DNA of 64,000 nt from Ruegeria arenilitoris (GTDB lineage: Bacteria > Pseudomonadota > Alphaproteobacteria > Rhodobacterales > Rhodobacteraceae): the NCBI RefSeq assembly GCF_013030985.1, contig NZ_WPYP01000001.1, forward strand, positions 620,001 through 684,000, given 5' to 3'. Positions 51,161-60,744 of the stretch are shown here, one piece after another (within the stretch, counting starts at the first letter, position 1; each line of letters begins with the position of its first letter). A program made the translations under genes and the position numbers. The notes under the pieces were generated by a model that was given only the letters and a program-made list of their open reading frames with translations, did no database searches and was not told the origin of the DNA.

Positions 51161-52387
51161 ATGACACTGACCGCCACCACCCCGGACAACAGCCAGGCCA
51201 AACGCAACGTCGCCGTTTTGGTGGCAGCGCAGGCCATTCTGGGCGCCCAAATGCCGATGATCTTCATCGCTGGCGGGCTTGCGGGACAATCGTTGGCGAC
51301 AAATGCCTGTTTGGCCACCCTTCCCATTTCGCTGATCGTTCTGGGGTCTATGCTGGCGGCCACACCTATTTCGGCGATCATGCAGCGCTGGGGACGGCGT
51401 GCAGGGTTTTTGGTGGGCGCCACAGCGGGGGCCTGTGGCGGCTTTTTGGGAGCCTACGGGCTTTATCTCGGATCGTTCCCCGTCTTCCTTTTTGGCAGCC
51501 TGTTAACCGGCATTTACATGAGCGCGCATGGATTCTACCGCTTTGCAGCCGCCGACACTGCATCGGATGCTTTTAGACCCAAAGCCATCTCGTATGTTAT
51601 GGCGGGCGGTCTGGCTGCAGCCCTTATTGGGCCTGAGATATACAAACTGACTTCAACTGCTTATGTGATCCCATTTCTTGGCACCTACATGGCGGTGATC
51701 GCTCTGAACGTTTTCGGCTCGGTGCTGTTCTTTTTCCTCGACATCCCTACGCCTGAAAAACCAAAGGAGGACGCACCCCAAGGTCGGACCCGGCTGGAAA
51801 TGCTCAGAACTCCGCGCATCGCCGTGGCGATCATCTGCGCCATGGTATCTTATGCGCTAATGAATTTGGTAATGACCGCGACACCGCTTGCCGTAGTCGG
51901 ATGTGGCTATACAGATGGAAACGCGGCTGACATTGTACGCGGACACGTCTTCGCTATGTTTCTCCCCAGCTTTTTCACCGGCCAGCTCATCGCGCGTTTT
52001 GGGGTCGAGAAAATCGTCGCCCTCGGTCTCGCCATTCTGGCTGGTGCGGGCGTGGTTGCCTTGCAAGGCGTCGAGTTGGGCAATTTCTTCGTCGCCCTGA
52101 TCCTGCTGGGGGTCGGCTGGAACTTTGGTTTCATCGGCGCGACCACAATGCTGGCCGAGTCCCATGACGTCAGCGAACGCGGCCGGATGCAGGGCCTGAA
52201 CGATCTGCTGGTGTTTGGTGGCGTTACGCTTGCGTCGCTGGCTTCGGGCGGGTTGATGAACTGCTCGGGCGGTTCGGCGGTCGAGGGCTGGACGGCAGTG
52301 AACCTCGCCATGATCCCGCTGCTGACGCTGGCGGGCGGTGCGCTGTTGTGGCTGGTTCTGAAACCGTCCGAGGCGGAAACCGTCTGA
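51161..52387 (+). CDS. MFS transporter
   Basis: A 408-residue twelve-helix major facilitator. The loop 2-3 motif is degenerate (MQRWGRRAGFLVGATAGA), with GRRAG in the expected place. Further helices are clear (IPFLGTYMAVIALNVFGSVLFFF, AIVCAMVSYALMNLVMT). The substrate is unknown. It is divergent from the glycosylase gene and convergent with a prenyl-synthase-like gene. Confidence 0.85.
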   Translation: MTLTATTPDNSQAKRNVAVLVAAQAILGAQMPMIFIAGGLAGQSLATNACLATLPISLIVLGSMLAATPISAIMQRWGRRAGFLVGATAGACGGFLGAYGLYLGSFPVFLFGSLLTGIYMSAHGFYRFAAADTASDAFRPKAISYVMAGGLAAALIGPEIYKLTSTAYVIPFLGTYMAVIALNVFGSVLFFFLDIPTPEKPKEDAPQGRTRLEMLRTPRIAVAIICAMVSYALMNLVMTATPLAVVGCGYTDGNAADIVRGHVFAMFLPSFFTGQLIARFGVEKIVALGLAILAGAGVVALQGVELGNFFVALILLGVGWNFGFIGATTMLAESHDVSERGRMQGLNDLLVFGGVTLASLASGGLMNCSGGSAVEGWTAVNLAMIPLLTLAGGALLWLVLKPSEAETV

Positions 52388-52390
52388 GCC

Positions 52391-53173
52391 CTACCAGCGC
52401 CCGCTGGCCACGGTCCACATCAGTGACAGCCTGCGGCGAATTTCACTCTGCGCCAAATCCCCGGCGGCCACGCGATCCGGGCGGGCCACGGCCTGCCGCA
52501 GAACCCATTCCGCCTGCCACCCGGCGTAAAGCGCGGGCCGGGCATCCGCCGAGACAGCAGGCGCGTTGGAGCGCGCGCGCTGAAGCCGATCCAGCGCCTT
52601 CTGCGCAAGGGCCTGCACACCATCGGGCGTTCCGTCCAGCAAGGGGATACGGCCCCGCGCCTCAAGATCGGGAATGGCCCGCAACCAGTTCGCCACGCCG
52701 ACGCCATAACCGAAGTCACGCAGAACGCCCTCATCCGCTGCACCCAACACCTGCGCCGACGCAACCATCAAAGACCCGGCGGAGTGGTTGATATAAGCGT
52801 CGAAATGCGCCTCATCCTCGAACGGATCGCGGTAGATGTCCCAGCGCCTGACGGCCACATACTCGTCCAGCATTGCAGCCAGATGCGGCGACAGAACCCG
52901 CGCCAGAGGCGTCACGACCTCATGCCTGCGCTCAGGTTTCCCCTCGGCAATCTCCTGCAGCGCATCGCGCCACCATTGCAGGCGCATCTCGGCAATCATT
53001 GCCTCTTGCGTGACCCACGGAGCGCGTGCGACCTCGACATTCAGCGCATATAGCGGAAACAGCAGCGGCCGCACCGGGACGGGTGCGGCCATCACCGCCA
53101 TGAACCGGTCGGGATCGGCGCGGTGCACCAGCTCCGCGCAGGCTTTGACGTCGTCGCCGAATTCCACGGTCAC
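52391..53173 (-). CDS. squalene/phytoene synthase-like protein
   Basis: A 260-residue protein of the squalene/phytoene synthase family, most like the NDUFAF6-type group rather than a carotenoid enzyme. It has MRLQWWRDAL near residue 67, but the aspartate-rich motifs are only partly kept (DEYVAVRRWDIYRDPFED), so prenyl transfer is doubtful. NDUFAF6 proteins help respiratory complex I assembly. The GTG at 53173 overlaps the cimA stop (GTGA), so the two are translated together. Confidence 0.75.
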   Translation of the reverse strand: MTVEFGDDVKACAELVHRADPDRFMAVMAAPVPVRPLLFPLYALNVEVARAPWVTQEAMIAEMRLQWWRDALQEIAEGKPERRHEVVTPLARVLSPHLAAMLDEYVAVRRWDIYRDPFEDEAHFDAYINHSAGSLMVASAQVLGAADEGVLRDFGYGVGVANWLRAIPDLEARGRIPLLDGTPDGVQALAQKALDRLQRARSNAPAVSADARPALYAGWQAEWVLRQAVARPDRVAAGDLAQSEIRRRLSLMWTVASGRW

Positions 53174-54804
53174 TCGGCCACCGCCGTCTGCGACCCGCAA
53201 TCGCGCACCAGTTTCCACTGGATCGCGTCCAGCAGCGCCTCGAATGAGGCATCGACTATGTTCGCACTGACGCCCACTGTCGACCACCGCCGTCCCTGCC
53301 CGTCTTCGCTGTCGATGATCACGCGGGTCACCGCCTCGGTTCCGCCTTGGGTTATGCGCACTTTGAAGTCGACCAGCTTCATATCGGCCAGAATCTGTGA
53401 GTACTGCCCCAGATCCTTCGCCAGTGCCTTGGCCAGCGCATTCACCGGCCCCCGGTCACTGCCGTTTTCATCCATGGACTCGCTGACCGAGAGCTTCTTT
53501 TCCCCGTCGACCTTCACGACAACTACGGCCTCGGACAGGCTGACCATCTTGTTGTATTTGTTCTTGCGTCGCTCAACGGTGACCTTGTAGCGCTTGACCT
53601 CGAAAAACTCGGGCAATTGCTCCAGCTCATCCCGCGCCAGCAGCTCGAAACTCGCCTGAGCGGTATCATAGGAATAACCCTCGGCCTCACGCTGCTTGAT
53701 CCGGTCCAGAATGCGCCCCAATGCCGGGTCGTTTTTCTCGACGACCAGACCGGCCTCGGTCAGGCGTTTGCGCAGGTTTGACTGCCCCGCCTGGTTCGAC
53801 ATCGGAATGATCCGCGCATTCCCGACCGCGCCCGGCTCAACATGTTCATAGGTCGACGGGTCCTTGAGGATCGCGCTGGCGTGCAGCCCCGCCTTATGCG
53901 CAAAGGCCGAAGCCCCGACATAGGCCGATTGCTTGCTGGGAACCCGGTTCAGGATATCGTCCAGCATCCGGCTGATGCGCGTCAGACCACCCAGTGCCTG
54001 CAAGTTGACACCGGTGTCAAATCCCGAAGCATAGGGCTCTTTCAGCAACAGTGTCGGGATCAGCGCCGTCAGATTTGCGTTACCGCAACGCTCGCCCAAT
54101 CCGTTCAACGTGCCCTGAATTTGCCGCGCCCCGGCGTCGACGGCGGCCAGCGAACAGGCCACCGCATTCTCGGTGTCGTTATGGGTGTGAATGCCCAACC
54201 GGTCCCCCGGAAGCCCCGCGGCAATCACCTCGGACACAATGCGCGAGACCTCAGCCGGCAGCGCGCCGCCGTTGGTATCGCACAACACAACCCAGCGCGC
54301 ACCGGCGTCCAGAGCAGCCCGACACACCTCAACCGCGTAACCGGGATTGTCCTTGTAGCCGTCAAAGAAATGCTCGGCGTCAAACAACGCCTCACGCCCC
54401 TGCGCCACGATATGCGCGACCGAGGCGCGGACGTTCTCGACATTCTCCTCCAACGTGATCCCAAGCGCATGAGTGACGTGGTAGTCATGCGATTTGCCGA
54501 CCAGACAGACAGCCTGTGTGCCCGCATTCATCACGGCGGCCAGAACATCATCATTCTCGGCCGACCGACCCGACCGCTTGGTCATGCCAAATGCCGTCAA
54601 CCGGGCCGACGTCTTGGGCGCGACCTCGAAAAAAGCGCTGTCGGTCGGGTTTGCCCCGGGCCAGCCACCTTCGATATAGTCCACGCCCAACTCGTCCAGA
54701 GCCTGCGCGATCTGCACTTTCTCGGCAGTCGAGAACTGGACGCCCTGCGTCTGCTGCCCGTCGCGTAGCGTGGTGTCGTAAAGGTAGAGGCGTTCTTTGG
54801 TCAT
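53170..54804 (-). CDS. cimA: citramalate synthase
   Basis: A 544-residue enzyme condensing pyruvate and acetyl-CoA to (R)-citramalate, the start of the threonine-independent isoleucine route. The N-terminal barrel begins LYLYDTTLRDGQQTQGVQFS; the metal motif is RLGIHTHNDTENAVA, and GTLNGLGERCGNANL is conserved. The C-terminal regulatory domain (about 390-540) is of the LeuA dimer type. CimA and isopropylmalate synthase are similar; the GVQFS segment supports CimA. An AGAACG... stretch leads directly to the ATG. Confidence 0.9.
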   Translation of the reverse strand: MTKERLYLYDTTLRDGQQTQGVQFSTAEKVQIAQALDELGVDYIEGGWPGANPTDSAFFEVAPKTSARLTAFGMTKRSGRSAENDDVLAAVMNAGTQAVCLVGKSHDYHVTHALGITLEENVENVRASVAHIVAQGREALFDAEHFFDGYKDNPGYAVEVCRAALDAGARWVVLCDTNGGALPAEVSRIVSEVIAAGLPGDRLGIHTHNDTENAVACSLAAVDAGARQIQGTLNGLGERCGNANLTALIPTLLLKEPYASGFDTGVNLQALGGLTRISRMLDDILNRVPSKQSAYVGASAFAHKAGLHASAILKDPSTYEHVEPGAVGNARIIPMSNQAGQSNLRKRLTEAGLVVEKNDPALGRILDRIKQREAEGYSYDTAQASFELLARDELEQLPEFFEVKRYKVTVERRKNKYNKMVSLSEAVVVVKVDGEKKLSVSESMDENGSDRGPVNALAKALAKDLGQYSQILADMKLVDFKVRITQGGTEAVTRVIIDSEDGQGRRWSTVGVSANIVDASFEALLDAIQWKLVRDCGSQTAVAE

Positions 54805-54875
54805 CGTTTTGGCTCTTTGGCTATTCGCCAGTTATCCAGCTTAATGGAGGATGTGGCGCGTTTTAGAAAACTCGT

Positions 54876-56507
54876 TCAGGTTTCCGCAAGTAGCTGTCTA
54901 TAGTGAACTTCATAGCCTTCACGATGCTTTTTCATTCGTTCCAACGTTTCAGCCCAATGATCGTTTCGAATTTTCGCAACGTCCACTTTCGAAAGATCGC
55001 CTGTAATGGATCTGATGACATTCACTCGCGACAAGGTTGGCCGGAGTTCCCACTCAAAGCCATCCTTTGTATCGTTTAGTGTGAAGCCAAAGTACGGTAG
55101 GTCTTCGTCCCTCATCTTGTCTGCCCACTGAAACAGTAAGCCACCTTTTTCTTTGTCTCCGCTTTTCATCCACTCTCTAGCTTGCGTTTTAAATTGGGAA
55201 CGCAGAGTCACCCAATTCTCAATCTCCTTCGCAAAGTAGGATTTATCTACCGCCCCCCTTTGATCCACCCATGCACCCATTTCAGGCGTCAAAAGACCCA
55301 ACAATTGTGCCGATGCCAAAAAGTTAGACAACAAGCCTCCTTGCAAATCCACCGGCTCATTTGTTGCGTTCTTTTGGCGACTAATCTGTCGCTCTAAACG
55401 GTGCAACTCCGCCAAAGCGCCCGCTGTATTCAGGTCGTCACTCAGCGCAGCGACAACTGCGGGCGCCGCGCTGGCGGCGGGCTCGATGCCCGCTGTCAGC
55501 GCCCGCCACTTGCGCAGCGTCGCCTCGGCCTCGCGTGCCTTCTTCTCGGTCCAGTCCATCGGCTTGCGATAGTGGGTCTGCAGGAAAACAAAGCGGATCA
55601 CCTCGCCCGGCACACCCTGTTCCAACAGGTCATGGACGGTGAAGAAATTGCCCAGCGATTTGGACATCTTCTTGCCTTCCACCTGCAGCATCTCATTGTG
55701 CAGCCAGACCCGCGCGAATTCGCCATGCGGATGGGCGCACTTGCTCTGCGCGATCTCATTCTCGTGGTGCGGAAACATCAGGTCGTTGCCGCCGCCGTGA
55801 ATGTCAAAGCTGTCGCCCAACAGTTCGTAGCTCATGGCCGAGCATTCGATATGCCACCCCGGACGCCCCCGGCCCCAGGGGCTGTCCCAGCCCGGAAGCT
55901 CATCGGTCGACGGTTTCCACAGCACGAAATCCATCGGGTTCTTCTTGTAGGGCGCAACCTCAACCCGTGCCCCCGCAATCATGTCATCGACGGACCGCCC
56001 CGACAGAGCGCCGTATTTCTCTTTCCAGCTGTCCACCGCGAACAGAACGTGCCCCTCGGCAGCGTAGGCGTGGCCCTTCTCGATCAGATCCTCGATCATC
56101 GCGATCATCTGGCCGATATACTCAGTCGCCCGCGGCATCTCGTTGGGTTCCAACGCCCCCAAGGCACCCATGTCGTGCAGATACCAGCCGATTGTCTCGT
56201 CCGAACGCTCCTGCACCAACTGCTCCAACGTGCCCTCGGCCCCGGCTTGCTGTCGGGCCAGCGCGGTCGCGTTGATCTTGTCATCGACGTCGGTGAAGTT
56301 TCGCACATAGGTCACGTGATCCGCGCCATAGGTGTGACGCAGCAAGCGATAAAGCACATCAAACACCACCACGGGCCGTGCGTTGCCCAGATGAGCGCGA
56401 TCGTAAACGGTCGGTCCGCAGACATACATCCGCACATTGTCGGCGCTGATCGGCACGAAATCCTCTTTCGTCCGCGTCCGTGTGTTGTGCAGTTTGATCG
56501 TCGTCAT
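54876..56507 (-). CDS. cysS: cysteinyl-tRNA synthetase with divergent C-terminus
   Basis: A 543-residue class I synthetase charging tRNA-Cys. The zinc cysteine C30, the HIGH equivalent HLGN (39-42), and KMSKSLGNF near residue 285 are intact, so the catalytic part is normal. From about residue 375 to the end the coding DNA becomes visibly AT-rich (54876-55385), and the protein carries an unusual long C-terminal extension ([26 protein letters not shown], then [13 protein letters not shown]) instead of the usual CysRS end. Total length exceeds the family norm by roughly 70 residues. This suggests a hybrid gene whose 3' third came from a different source. Confidence 0.85.
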   Translation of the reverse strand: MTTIKLHNTRTRTKEDFVPISADNVRMYVCGPTVYDRAHLGNARPVVVFDVLYRLLRHTYGADHVTYVRNFTDVDDKINATALARQQAGAEGTLEQLVQERSDETIGWYLHDMGALGALEPNEMPRATEYIGQMIAMIEDLIEKGHAYAAEGHVLFAVDSWKEKYGALSGRSVDDMIAGARVEVAPYKKNPMDFVLWKPSTDELPGWDSPWGRGRPGWHIECSAMSYELLGDSFDIHGGGNDLMFPHHENEIAQSKCAHPHGEFARVWLHNEMLQVEGKKMSKSLGNFFTVHDLLEQGVPGEVIRFVFLQTHYRKPMDWTEKKAREAEATLRKWRALTAGIEPAASAAPAVVAALSDDLNTAGALAELHRLERQISRQKNATNEPVDLQGGLLSNFLASAQLLGLLTPEMGAWVDQRGAVDKSYFAKEIENWVTLRSQFKTQAREWMKSGDKEKGGLLFQWADKMRDEDLPYFGFTLNDTKDGFEWELRPTLSRVNVIRSITGDLSKVDVAKIRNDHWAETLERMKKHREGYEVHYRQLLAET

Positions 56508-56629
56508 CGGTCGGCTCCTAAAGACAGCGTGGCTTCTCGCGTTGGCGCGGGCTTAGCAACTTGTCTCAGGGATGAAAACGAAAGAAACCGGCCCGCGTGA
56601 TAAATCAGCAGGTAATGCAGCAGATAATG

Positions 56630-56776
56630 ATGCAGGTCATCCGGTTCATATTGTCCCAGTACCATGCGGACCGCCTTGCGCCAAGCCCCGAGTTCCACGC
56701 CTTTGCGTCGCTGATTGACATTCCCGAAGGGCTCTGGCCCTGTCTGCGCAGAACACCGGACGGAGGCGTACCATGA
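56630..56776 (+). CDS. small ORF coupled to the aminotransferase gene
   Basis: A 48-residue frame reading MQVIRFILSQYHADR and on to a proline- and glycine-rich end, whose TGA overlaps the ATG of the aminotransferase by ATGA. Starts at 56630, 56627 or 56615 are possible in frame. Codon composition is like the neighbouring genes, and the stop-start overlap is the pattern used by real operons here. It overlaps no other gene. No known family; it could be a leader or a small partner of the aminotransferase. Confidence 0.45.
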   Translation: MQVIRFILSQYHADRLAPSPEFHAFASLIDIPEGLWPCLRRTPDGGVP

Positions 56777-57963
56777 AATTGTCGCAGCGTATCACTCATC
56801 TGACCGAAGGCGGCAGTGACGGTTGGGATGTGTTCTATCGCGCTCGCCGGATGATCAGCGACGGCTACGCAGTGACCGAGCTGACCATCGGCGAACATGA
56901 CATCCGAACCGATGCGTCGATTCTTGAGGCGATGGACCTGTCCGCCCGGCAGGGCCACACCGGCTATGCGATGGTTCCCGGCACCGATCTGCTGCGTGAC
57001 ACAGTGGCCGCCCGGCTGCAGGCCCGTACCGGAGTGCCCACCACGCGCAACAACGTATTGATCACGCCCGGCGGCCAATCAGCCTTGTTTGCAGCTCATG
57101 TCGCGGTGTGTGACCCCGGTGATGTCGGGCTGTATCTCGATCCATATTACGCCACCTACCCCGGCACCATCCGGGGCGCCGGAGCCGTGGCCCGTTCGAT
57201 CCAGACCACCGCAGAAGATGCGTTCCAGCCCCGCGCCGAGCAAATCGAGGCCGCCGCCGACGGCGCGGTATCCTTGCTGGTCAACACTCCGAACAACCCC
57301 ACCGGTGTTGTGTATTCCCACCAGACGCTCGAAGGGATCGCCGAGGTGTGCCGCAAGCGTGACCTTTGGCTGATTTCGGACGAAGTTTACGACACGCAAG
57401 TCTGGGAAGGGGAACACATCTCTCCCCGTACCCTGCCGGATATGGCTGAACGCACTCTGGTTGTCGGATCGATGTCGAAGTCTCACGCGATGACCGGATC
57501 TCGTTGCGGTTGGGTTGTCGGCCCTGAAGAGGTGATTTCTCACCTGATCAACCTCGCCACGCATACAACCTACGGTGTACCCGGATTTATTCAGGACGCC
57601 GCCAGTTTCGCGCTGAATGCGGGCAACGATCTGGAGGAACAGATCGCCGAGCCCTTCCGCCGACGCCGCGCGCTGGCCGTTGGTATTCTTGAGGCGCAGA
57701 ACACCATCGGGCTGGTTCCGGCGCAGGGGGCGATGTATCTGATGCTGGATATCCGTGCCACCGGGCTCAGCGGTGACGGATTCGCCAACGCCCTTCTGGA
57801 TACGCACGCAATTGCGGTGATGCCGGGTGAGAGCTTCGGGTTTGCAGCCGCAGGTCATATCCGCGTGGCGATGACGATTGACGACGAAAGATTCGCAACC
57901 GCCCTGTCCACGATTTGTGCATTTGCATCTGAATTGGCGGAACGTCACGCCACCGTCGGCTGA
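56773..57963 (+). CDS. PLP-dependent aminotransferase, class I/II
   Basis: A 396-residue fold-type I aminotransferase. The PLP lysine is in VVGSMSKSHAMTGSRCGW, the cofactor aspartate-tyrosine region is WLISDEVYD, and TPNNPTGVVY is conserved. The N-terminal 30 residues are typical of aspartate-type aminotransferases. Amino donor and acceptor are not predictable. A small coupled frame precedes it, and it is convergent with the outer-membrane protein gene. Confidence 0.85.
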   Translation: MKLSQRITHLTEGGSDGWDVFYRARRMISDGYAVTELTIGEHDIRTDASILEAMDLSARQGHTGYAMVPGTDLLRDTVAARLQARTGVPTTRNNVLITPGGQSALFAAHVAVCDPGDVGLYLDPYYATYPGTIRGAGAVARSIQTTAEDAFQPRAEQIEAAADGAVSLLVNTPNNPTGVVYSHQTLEGIAEVCRKRDLWLISDEVYDTQVWEGEHISPRTLPDMAERTLVVGSMSKSHAMTGSRCGWVVGPEEVISHLINLATHTTYGVPGFIQDAASFALNAGNDLEEQIAEPFRRRRALAVGILEAQNTIGLVPAQGAMYLMLDIRATGLSGDGFANALLDTHAIAVMPGESFGFAAAGHIRVAMTIDDERFATALSTICAFASELAERHATVG

Positions 57964-57969
57964 CAGGCT

Positions 57970-58488
57970 TCAGAATCGGAAGGACGTGCGCAGGTTGAAC
58001 ACGTTCGAATCCAACCCGCCATCGGTCCGGGTGACATCGTCAAAGTCCTGCCGCAGCGCCTCGCCACTGATCACAAGGCGGTCGTTGATCGGATAAGCCA
58101 CGCCAATCCCGTAAACGGCGGCTGTGTCGTTGTCGACCGAGGCGTCCAACCGGGCCGCGCCAACCACCACGTAGCCCAAGGCACCGCCAAAATCATAGCC
58201 GCCACGCAACTTCAGGCGGGTCATGCTGTCAAGGCTGCCTTCTCCATCGCTCAGATCCAGCGACAGGCGATTGTATTCCAGTTCTCCACCCAGAACGAAG
58301 TTTCCGAAATCCCGATCATAGCCAATATGAGGGCCAAAGACCGTATCATCGCCGCTCGACCCGTTCGGGCCGTCGGCCTCTGCATATCCAAAACTAAATC
58401 CGGCATAAGCCCCGGTCCAATCCTCAGCCATTGCAGGGGCTGCGATGCTCGCCACCATAAGCAGACTGAGGGCCTTAAGGGCTTTCAT
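57970..58488 (-). CDS. outer-membrane beta-barrel protein (8-strand type)
   Basis: A 172-residue secreted protein with a signal peptide cut after residue 21 (APAMA-ED). The mature part alternates hydrophobic residues as eight strands (WTGAYAGFSFGYAEA, FVLGGELEYNRLSL, MTRLKLRGGYDFGG, YVVVGAARLDA, VYGIGVAYPI) and ends with FRF, the C-terminal phenylalanine typical of porin-type barrels. It belongs to the Opacity/OmpA-like small barrels; function beyond envelope integrity is unknown. Confidence 0.85.
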   Translation of the reverse strand: MKALKALSLLMVASIAAPAMAEDWTGAYAGFSFGYAEADGPNGSSGDDTVFGPHIGYDRDFGNFVLGGELEYNRLSLDLSDGEGSLDSMTRLKLRGGYDFGGALGYVVVGAARLDASVDNDTAAVYGIGVAYPINDRLVISGEALRQDFDDVTRTDGGLDSNVFNLRTSFRF

Positions 58489-58904
58489 AAAACTCTCCTA
58501 AAGAACCTTTCGCCAGAACTTTGGTCTTTCAGGTCAACGTCACTCGGAAACCTGGTCCGTGATCGTTAAGATTCAATTGAGTTCACGAACCACTCTTAAA
58601 TAAGTGAAGGAACTATAACAGATTTCTGCCTTAGCGGGAGAAATTCTTCCGGAACTGAATAATTGCCGTGACACATGTATCACAGCTTCGCTTTTGAACT
58701 CTCAGGTCGCAAACAGGACAGAAAGCAGCTGTCCACATCGGAATACTGACCTTTGAAACGCGAGGACCGATGCAAAACGACGTTTGGAAAATTCGGCTGA
58801 TCAGCCGCACCATTGGTGCGGATCGTGGTCGCGCGGCGCGGGGGCGGCCAACAAAGGCGTGAAAACACTCCACTCCTGACGCCTTTTCTATTGGATTCTG
58901 ACCC
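58489..58904. other. divergent intergenic region
   Basis: No gene is supported in these 416 bases; frames on the minus strand (58631-59114) overlap the methyltransferase start and lack ribosome-binding sites. It must hold promoters for the barrel gene (left) and the MttB-like gene (right). The AT-rich stretch 58565-58625 is the likeliest promoter zone, but I cannot fix boxes. Confidence 0.4.
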
Positions 58905-60446
58905 ATGAACGATCAAACCCGTACCTCTTCCCGCAGCGGCGGTCGCGCCGCGCGCCGTGCTGCTCGTGCCACCTCCCTGCCTGAACATCTGCGCCCTATC
59001 CGCCCCGGACTGGAGGGCGGCGTTCTCAATGTTCTGACCCAGGCTCAAATCGAACGCATTCACGAGGCCGCGCTGACCGCGTTGGAGACCATCGGTCTGG
59101 CCGACGCGCCACAAAGCGGTATCGACTACCTTGTCGGTGCAGGCTGTACACTGGGCGACGATGGCCGAATCCGCTTCCCCCGCGCCTTGGTCGAAGACAC
59201 GATCGCCAAGGCAAACCGCTCGGTCACACTATACAGCCGCGATGGCAAAACCGATCTGAACCTGTCCGGCACCAAGGTCCATTACGGCACAGCAGGCGCC
59301 GCCGTCAGCATGGTTGATGTTCACGGCAATGAATACCGGGATTCGACGGTGCAGGACCTGCATGACGCGTCACGCATCTGTGAACAGCTTGAAAACATTC
59401 ACTTTGTTCAGCGCCCCATGGTTTGCCGCGACATTCCCGACAACCTGGAAATGGATCTAAACACGATCTATGCCTGCTGCTCGGGCACGTTCAAACATAT
59501 CGGCACATCCTTCACCGAACCGCATCATGTGGCCCCGGCGATGGAGATGATCTACACGATCGCCGGTGGTGAAGATAAATTCCGAGAGCGCCCGTTCATT
59601 TCGAACTCGAACTGCTTTGTCGTTCCGCCGATGAAATTCGCCACCGAAAGCTGCGAGGTTATGGAACTTTGCATTAAGGCCGGGATGCCGGTTCTGTTGC
59701 TGTCGGCCGGGATGGCGGGCGCGACCGCACCTTCGACAATCGCCGGTGCAATCACCCAGGCCACGGCAGAATGTCTGGCCGGACTGGTTTATGTAAACGC
59801 CGTAAGCCCCGGTGCACCAGCGATTTTTGGCACCTGGCCCTTTGGTCTGGACCTACGCACGGGCGCCATGTCGATCGGGTCCGGTGAACAGGCCCTGCTG
59901 ACCGCAGGTTGCGCCCAGATGCACCGGTTCTACGACCTGCCGGGCGGTGCCGCCGCTGGTGCGTCCGACTCGAAGATGCCCGACATGCAGGCCGGGTGGG
60001 AGCAGATGTGCTCGAACGTCATGGCTGGGCTGTCAGGCGTGAATATGGTGTACGAAGCTGCGGGTATGCATGCCTCGTTGCTGGGCTTCTGTCTGGAAAG
60101 CCTCATCCTCAGCGACGACCTGATCGGTCAGGCGCAGCGCTGTGTGCGGGGAATCGAGGTGACAGACGAGACGTTGGCACTGGACCAGATCGCCGAGGTC
60201 TGCATGGGTGGACCGGGCCACTATCTGGGCACCGACGCAACGCTCAGCCGAATGCAGGCGGACTATGTTTACCCAACCTTCGGTGACCGGACATCGCCCA
60301 AGGAATGGGCGGAACTTGGCAAACCCGATCTGATCGAGAAAGCGACAAAGCGGAAGGACGAAATCCTGTCCTCTCCGTCACCGGCCCGGTTCGATCCGTT
60401 GCTGGACGCCGAGCTTCGCGGCAAGTTCAACATTCACCTTGCCTGA
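58905..60446 (+). CDS. MttB-family trimethylamine/glycine-betaine methyltransferase
   Basis: A 513-residue member of the MttB superfamily without a UAG (pyrrolysine) codon in frame, so it belongs to the non-Pyl group that contains glycine betaine:corrinoid methyltransferase. The TIM-barrel core is seen in VHYGTAGAAVSMVD, IGTSFTEPHHVAPAMEM and GMAGATAPSTIAGAI; the C-terminal GGPGHYLGTDATL is conserved. The substrate may be glycine betaine, a related amine or proline betaine. A basic N-terminus (SGGRAARRAARA) precedes the barrel. It stands alone, with a perfect terminator after it. The methyl group would pass to a corrinoid protein not seen here, then to tetrahydrofolate via the C1 operon at 14-16 kb. 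Confidence 0.85.
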   Translation: MNDQTRTSSRSGGRAARRAARATSLPEHLRPIRPGLEGGVLNVLTQAQIERIHEAALTALETIGLADAPQSGIDYLVGAGCTLGDDGRIRFPRALVEDTIAKANRSVTLYSRDGKTDLNLSGTKVHYGTAGAAVSMVDVHGNEYRDSTVQDLHDASRICEQLENIHFVQRPMVCRDIPDNLEMDLNTIYACCSGTFKHIGTSFTEPHHVAPAMEMIYTIAGGEDKFRERPFISNSNCFVVPPMKFATESCEVMELCIKAGMPVLLLSAGMAGATAPSTIAGAITQATAECLAGLVYVNAVSPGAPAIFGTWPFGLDLRTGAMSIGSGEQALLTAGCAQMHRFYDLPGGAAAGASDSKMPDMQAGWEQMCSNVMAGLSGVNMVYEAAGMHASLLGFCLESLILSDDLIGQAQRCVRGIEVTDETLALDQIAEVCMGGPGHYLGTDATLSRMQADYVYPTFGDRTSPKEWAELGKPDLIEKATKRKDEILSSPSPARFDPLLDAELRGKFNIHLA

Positions 60447-60458
60447 TAACGCATTATA

Positions 60459-60487
60459 AAAGCGGCCAGATTTTATCTGGCCGCTTT
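60459..60487. terminator. perfect terminator between MttB-like and EF-hand genes
   Basis: A 13-bp perfect stem AAAGCGGCCAGAT (60459-60471) with its complement (60475-60487) and a 3-base loop. It ends the MttB-like transcript and, read on the other strand, the EF-hand transcript. Confidence 0.95.
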
Positions 60488-60498
60488 CTATTTCGGGG

Positions 60499-60744
60499 TT
60501 AGCCGTCAGTCGCGGGCAGCAAACCTGCTTCCTGTGCCACCGCAATCTCGGCCTCATCCAGCGCGCCGTCACCGTTTGCATCCATTGCCGCGAAACCGTC
60601 TGCGTCAACATCAGGCAGAACGGCCTGCACTTCTTCGATTGTCAGCACACCATCCCCATTGGCGTCAGCCGAGGCTTGTGCGACGGCCAGCGTCGGCAGT
60701 CCAAGAGCAAGGACAGAGATAGCGGTCAGAATTTGCGGTTTCAT
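60499..60744 (-). CDS. secreted small EF-hand protein
   Basis: An 81-residue protein with a signal peptide (LALGLPTLAVA-QA, cleavage near residue 22) and two canonical 12-residue calcium loops: D27-A-N-G-D31-G...E38 and D55-A-N-G-D59-G...E66. The ATG at 60744 has CAGGAG eight bases upstream; a longer frame to 60948 is unlikely. It would be a periplasmic calcium-binding protein. Similar small EF-hand proteins of unknown role are common in marine alphaproteobacteria. Confidence 0.8.
   Translation of the reverse strand: MKPQILTAISVLALGLPTLAVAQASADANGDGVLTIEEVQAVLPDVDADGFAAMDANGDGALDEAEIAVAQEAGLLPATDG

Noticed and set aside
53842..54768. 308-codon open frame on the plus strand
   Set aside because: Antisense shadow of cimA.
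55401..56600. 399-codon open frame on the plus strand
   Set aside because: Antisense to cysS; composition follows the codon pattern of the synthetase.
58631..59114. 91- and 144-codon frames on the minus strand
   Set aside because: They overlap the start of the MttB-like gene on the opposite strand, lack ribosome-binding sites and show no domain.
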